Shown here piece by piece: positions 30,183 to 33,252 of a stretch of DNA of 33,252 bases. The notes below the pieces were generated by a model. The model did not search any database and had not been told where the DNA came from. It worked only from the letters and a program-made list of their open reading frames with translations. Both the position numbers and the translations under genes were made by a program. Numbering within the stretch: position 1 is the first letter of the stretch; the number at the start of each line of letters is the position of its first letter. This DNA comes from Microtetraspora glauca (GTDB lineage: Bacteria; Actinomycetota; Actinomycetes; Streptomycetales; Streptomycetaceae), in assembly GCA_000721275.1 (NCBI GenBank), contig JOFO01000078.1, positions 1-33,252 on the forward strand. Direction: 5' to 3'.

Positions 30183-32252
30183 ATGACCGACCAGGCATAC
30201 CTCGACGACCACGACACCACCGTGCCCGGTCCGCGCCGGCCGGAGTACGACGCCGAGACACACGCCATCGAGGCGACGCAGGTCGGTGGCCCCGTCGACC
30301 CGCCCGACCGCACCACGACATTCGCCGAGGTCGTCGACCGGTCGCGGGAACTCCCGCCGATCGTCCCCGCGTGGATGCGCAACCCCGACCAGCGCCGCCA
30401 CACCGCCCGGCAAGGGCTCCGCCTGCTGCTCTACATCCTCGGCCTGCACCTGTGGAAGTCGCCGAAGTACGCCGCCAAGGTGGCGTTCTGGGCGCCGATC
30501 GGCGTGCTCCGCGGCATCGGCCGGATCATCTGGTGGGCCCGGGCCGAAGAAGGGAACTGGCATCTGCGGCAGCACGCCGCGAACCGCAACGACTCGGAAG
30601 AGTGGCGCAAGCTCGACCACATCCGGGAGCGCCAGTCTGCGTGGCGCTGGTGGGTCGTACTCGCCGGCCTGTTCGTGGTCGCTGTCCTGGTGGCGTGGGT
30701 GATGTCGCCGCTGGCCCCGTGGTGGGCGCGGTGGGTCGGGGCGGCCGTCGCGGTGCCGGTGCTGGCCCGGCTGGGACGGCCGGCGGACAGGCCGATCCTC
30801 GACCGCGTCGAGACCGGGCCGAAGTTCCTCAAGCTCACCGCCGACATGGTCCGCAAGGCGATCGTTGACCTGAGCATCGGCGTCAAGGAGCCGAAGCAGG
30901 TCACGTTCCCGCTGCCGATCCACAGCGACGGCCCCGGCTGGCTGGCCCGGTTCAACCTGCCCGGGGCGGTCACCGCGGCGAAGGTGCTGGAGAAGCGGGA
31001 GGGGATCGCAGCGTCGCTGCGGCTGCCCGTCGACCAGGTGTGGCCGGAGGTCGGCCCGGACCACCCCGGCCAGGTCGACCTGTGGGTCGGCTACCAGCCG
31101 GCCAGCAAGATGGGTCAGCCGACGTGGGCGTTGGCGGCACCGAACGCCCGGACCAGCGTGTTCGATCCGCACCCGTTCAGTACGGACGCCCGTCAGCGGC
31201 CGATCGACATCACCCTGTTCGAGAACAACGTGCTGTGCGGCGGGCAGCCCGGCTCCGGCAAGTCGTACGCGGCCCGGGCGCTGACCACCATCGGCATGCT
31301 GGACCCGACGTGCGAGTTGAAGATCGCGGAGTTCAAGGGCACCGGCGACTTCCTTGACGTGGAGAAGCTGTGCTCGACGTACATCGTCGGTGTGGACGAT
31401 GACGCCTTCGACCAGGGCCGGGCCCTGTTCGCGTGGGTGCTGGCCGAGTGTGAGCGTCGCGGGAAGCGGATCTTCGAGGCGAAGAAGCGCGGCGAAGCAC
31501 CGCAGGGCAAGGTGACTCCCGAGCTGGCGAAGCGGAAGGGATCCGGCCTGCACCCGGTACTCGTCGTGGTCGACGAGGTGCACGAGCTGTTCCTCGCCCG
31601 GCCAGAGACCGCCGACATGGCGGAGCGGGCAATCCGGCGAGGTCGGGCGCTCGGCGTCATCATCGTGCTGTCCACGCAGATCCCCGACTCGACCAGCCTG
31701 CCCCCGAACATCACCCGCTGTGTGTCGATCCGATGGTGCTTGTCCGTCGGTGGCCAGGTCGAGAACGACATGATCCTCGGCACCGGGGCGTACAAGCGGG
31801 GCCTGACGGGCACCGTGTACCGGCCGAAGATCGACGCCGGCTGGGGTGTCATGGTCGGGCTGGAGAAGCCGGGCGCGGTCCGGTCGTACTTCCCGAACCC
31901 TGAAACGGCGGCGGCGATCGTCGCCCGGGCTGCAGGACTCCGCGGCACGGTGGTCAGCAGCGACGACACGGTGAAGGTGGAGGCCCGGAACCTGCTCGCC
32001 GACGTCCGCGCGGTGATCCAGCCGGGCGAGGCCGGCATGCCGTGGGACGTTGTTGCCGAGCGGCTGCGAGAACTCGCCCCCGAGTTCTACGTCGGCTACA
32101 CCGGCGACATGGTCCGAGAGTCCCTGACCCGGTACGACATCAAGTCGCAGGACGTACCGAAGCCGGGGGAGCCTCGCGGCAAGGTCAAGGGCGTCCGGCG
32201 GACGGCGCTCGACGCCGCACAGGACCGGTTGGAGATCGAGTCTGAGTGGTAG
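30183..32252 (+). CDS. traSA: FtsK/TraB-type DNA translocase (TraSA-like)
   Basis: 689 residues, ATG 30183 after GAGGAGAG. It is the conjugative motor of actinomycete elements, moving double-stranded DNA between cells. About 75-120 is a basic, partly hydrophobic segment, and two membrane helices lie at about 154-174 and 182-197. The motor domain has Walker A GGQPGSGKS (353-361) and Walker B VLVVVDE (459-465). STQIPDSTSLPPNI and the following RCVSIRWCL are FtsK-family motor motifs. The last 70-80 residues (about 610-680) fit a winged helix like FtsK gamma, which in TraB reads short DNA repeats. Repeats of that kind begin at its own stop codon. Length is within the TraB/TraSA range. Confidence 0.92.
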   Translation: MTDQAYLDDHDTTVPGPRRPEYDAETHAIEATQVGGPVDPPDRTTTFAEVVDRSRELPPIVPAWMRNPDQRRHTARQGLRLLLYILGLHLWKSPKYAAKVAFWAPIGVLRGIGRIIWWARAEEGNWHLRQHAANRNDSEEWRKLDHIRERQSAWRWWVVLAGLFVVAVLVAWVMSPLAPWWARWVGAAVAVPVLARLGRPADRPILDRVETGPKFLKLTADMVRKAIVDLSIGVKEPKQVTFPLPIHSDGPGWLARFNLPGAVTAAKVLEKREGIAASLRLPVDQVWPEVGPDHPGQVDLWVGYQPASKMGQPTWALAAPNARTSVFDPHPFSTDARQRPIDITLFENNVLCGGQPGSGKSYAARALTTIGMLDPTCELKIAEFKGTGDFLDVEKLCSTYIVGVDDDAFDQGRALFAWVLAECERRGKRIFEAKKRGEAPQGKVTPELAKRKGSGLHPVLVVVDEVHELFLARPETADMAERAIRRGRALGVIIVLSTQIPDSTSLPPNITRCVSIRWCLSVGGQVENDMILGTGAYKRGLTGTVYRPKIDAGWGVMVGLEKPGAVRSYFPNPETAAAIVARAAGLRGTVVSSDDTVKVEARNLLADVRAVIQPGEAGMPWDVVAERLRELAPEFYVGYTGDMVRESLTRYDIKSQDVPKPGEPRGKVKGVRRTALDAAQDRLEIESEW

Positions 32253-32348
32253 CAGACCCGGTAGCGGGTCGGAGCCTGGTAGCGAAAACGCTACCGCCCC
32301 CGCTACCGGGTCTGACCTGCCGAAACACCCCGCTGGTAGCGGGTAGCG
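32248..32348. repeat. Cluster of GGTAGC(G) repeats, candidate clt
   Basis: Seven copies of GGTAGC in 101 bases, six of them GGTAGCG: direct at 32248, 32260, 32278, 32335 and 32342, inverted at 32289-32295 and 32301-32307. The copies at 32278 and 32289 form a hairpin with an AAAA loop. A perfect 13-bp inverted repeat AGACCCGGTAGCG (32254-32266 and 32301-32313) encloses it. The first copy overlaps the translocase stop codon. In pSVH1 the clt read by TraB contains GACCCGGA repeats, and here GACCCGG occurs next to GGTAGCG. Alternatively, iterons of a replication origin. Confidence 0.72.
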
Positions 32349-32392
32349 GCACCCCCTGAAAGCCCCCTCGAACCCCCGTCTGGAGGCACTTC

Positions 32393-32641
32393 GTGAGACC
32401 CCTGATCGCCGCTACCGTCGCCATCGTTCTGGCCGGCGTCTACGCCCTCTCGTGCTGGATCTGGCCCATGCGTGACTGCCTGGTCTGCGACGGCAACGGG
32501 CACCACCGACCGAAGGACGACAAGGGCCGGAAGCGAAAGGTGAGCCGGACCTGCTGGTGGTGCCGCGGTGCCGGCAAGCGGCTCCGGATCGGACGGCGAC
32601 TGTGGAACCGGGTCCGCCGGCAGGCTCACGCCGCGAAGTGA
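32393..32641 (+). CDS. Small membrane protein with DnaJ-type CxxCxGxG pair
   Basis: 82 residues from GTG 32393, six bases after GGAGG. An N-terminal membrane helix (LIAATVAIVLAGVYALSCWI) is followed by CLVCDGNG and CWWCRGAG, two CxxCxGxG units as in the DnaJ zinc finger, and by a basic tail (RIGRRLWNRVRR). Small proteins of this type commonly follow the FtsK-like gene in actinomycete elements. Function unknown. A membrane-bound helper of transfer is possible. Confidence 0.72.
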   Translation: MRPLIAATVAIVLAGVYALSCWIWPMRDCLVCDGNGHHRPKDDKGRKRKVSRTCWWCRGAGKRLRIGRRLWNRVRRQAHAAK

Positions 32642-32657
32642 CCCCCGTTCGGGGGTC
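32640..32657 (+). terminator. Terminator at the end of the transfer operon
   Basis: GACCCCC (32640-32646) pairs with GGGGGTC (32651-32657) around GTTC. The 7-bp stem starts inside the stop codon of the preceding gene. No T tract. Confidence 0.6.
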
Positions 32658-32832
32658 GGCCGGGCGCATGACGTACGACCGGCCGATCTATGACGCGGTC
32701 CGCCGAACATCTGTCCTAAGGTTGACCTACCTTCGGCCAAGAGGATCATTCCTCAATGGACCCCTGATCAGGAGATTCATCTCCGTGTAACCTCCGATCA
32801 CGTAGAACTTTCACGCCAGCCGGGGAGGGCAC
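32658..32832 (+). promoter_or_regulatory. Intergenic region with promoter and palindromes
   Basis: No gene seen. TTGACC (32722-32727), a 16-base gap and GATCAT (32744-32749) form a possible sigma70-type promoter. Downstream are CCTGATCAGG (32763-32772), a perfect palindrome, and GGAGAT-TC-ATCTCC (32771-32784). The AT-richer base content compared with its surroundings fits a regulated promoter for the gene at 32833. Confidence 0.5.
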
Positions 32833-33252
32833 GTGCAGCGTCGCACCGCCCACACCATCCGCCGCCTGACCCTGACCGCCGCGCTGTGCCTCGCCTGCTG
32901 GGTCGCCGCCGAGGCGTACGACGACTACGCCGCCCGCGCCGACGACCCGGCCGCCGAGGTGGTGGGTGTCGAGCAGCCGGGGGGTGTGCTCGACACCACC
33001 ACCCCGCCGCGCCAGGATCCGAAGCCGACCGAAGACCAGGTGCTCGTCGAGGACGACCCACCGGCACGCGCAGCCGAGGATGACGACCAGGGCGGCAGCA
33101 GCACCACCCAGACGCCGGAGCCGGACGGCGGTGACGACCCCACCCCGGGACAGGTCGACCCGCCGCCGGCTCCGGACCTCCCCGACCCGCCCGCCGAACC
33201 GGAGACGCCGGCCGCCCCGGTCGACCCGGCCACCGAACTGCCGGCCCTCGAC
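32833..33252 (+). CDS. Exported Pro/Asp-rich protein, cut by window edge
   Basis: 140 residues visible from GTG 32833 with GGGGAGGG upstream; the frame is open to the last base. The N-terminus is a likely signal peptide or membrane anchor: basic QRRTAHTIRRL, then LTLTAALCLACWVAAEA. The rest is low-complexity Pro/Asp/Glu/Thr (EDDPPARAAEDDDQGG, PPPAPDLPDPPAEPETPA), like a cell-wall spacer. The C-terminal part that would tell its function (peptidase, transglycosylase or binding domain) is missing. AICE transfer regions often carry an exported wall-associated protein. Confidence 0.65.
   Translation, partial: MQRRTAHTIRRLTLTAALCLACWVAAEAYDDYAARADDPAAEVVGVEQPGGVLDTTTPPRQDPKPTEDQVLVEDDPPARAAEDDDQGGSSTTQTPEPDGGDDPTPGQVDPPPAPDLPDPPAEPETPAAPVDPATELPALD

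Noticed and set aside
29889..31583. 564-residue reverse-strand open frame
   Set aside because: Shadow of the translocase gene, which has clear Walker motifs on the forward strand.
32715..32733. AAGGTTGACCTA, considered as an iron-box (DtxR/IdeR) site
   Set aside because: Only the inner AGGT/ACCT arms are symmetrical and the outer positions do not fit; a TTGACC promoter element explains it as well.
1..33252. CRISPR arrays, tRNA or rRNA genes, insertion sequences
   Set aside because: No regularly spaced repeats, no cloverleaf-like sequence and no transposase motifs were seen by eye on either strand. A tRNAscan or repeat search would be needed to exclude degenerate copies.

Overview
The window is high-GC actinomycete DNA, with GTG/TTG starts, GGAGG-type ribosome sites and many 4-base stop/start overlaps. 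Its protein families are those of Micromonosporaceae or Streptomyces mobile elements, and a Micromonospora-like host is my best guess. I saw no housekeeping gene, tRNA, rRNA, CRISPR array or insertion sequence. The window is mobile DNA from end to end.

Region A (1 to about 21,560, almost all rightward) is a siphovirus-type prophage. It runs: C-terminal part of a tyrosine integrase; four small early-type genes (zinc-finger and helix-turn-helix proteins); HNH nuclease; small and large terminase; portal; MuF-like protein; scaffold; decoration protein; major capsid; head-tail connectors; tail terminator; tail tube; a tail-assembly chaperone pair joined by a clear -1 slippery heptamer (13056-13062); a tape measure gene broken by a frame change near 14,110-14,125; a large tail-tip protein; an M15-type endolysin and small membrane or lysis proteins. 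Inside the lysis end lie a reversed zinc-ribbon gene and a small two-helix protein that resembles the Acb2/Tad1 cyclic-nucleotide sponge fold.

Region B (about 21,570 to 25,820) is a control region, mostly leftward: a membrane-anchored exported protein, a 588-base non-coding stretch with a DnaA-box match and palindromes, a minimal GntR repressor, and a translationally coupled set XRE regulator > HD-domain phosphohydrolase > tandem GIY-YIG protein.

Region C (about 25,990 to the end, rightward) is the transfer module of an actinomycete integrative and conjugative element (AICE, pSAM2 type). It is a tightly packed run of small, mostly membrane proteins (spread-type), a four-helix membrane/HTH protein, a Pif-like Nudix hydrolase, a small protein with RHIM-like repeats, and a TraB/TraSA FtsK-type DNA translocase. 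Immediately after the translocase lies a dense cluster of seven GGTAGC repeats with a nested inverted repeat, the best candidate for the recognition locus (clt) of the translocase. No replication initiator or excisionase is visible. They may lie beyond the right edge.

The main points of interest are the phage late module joined head-to-tail with a conjugation module, a shared operator-like sequence upstream of both the GntR gene and the transfer operon, the clt-like repeat cluster, the Acb2/Tad1-like protein, the RHIM-like protein and the broken tape measure gene. All functional calls come from reading sequence patterns. No database search was possible.
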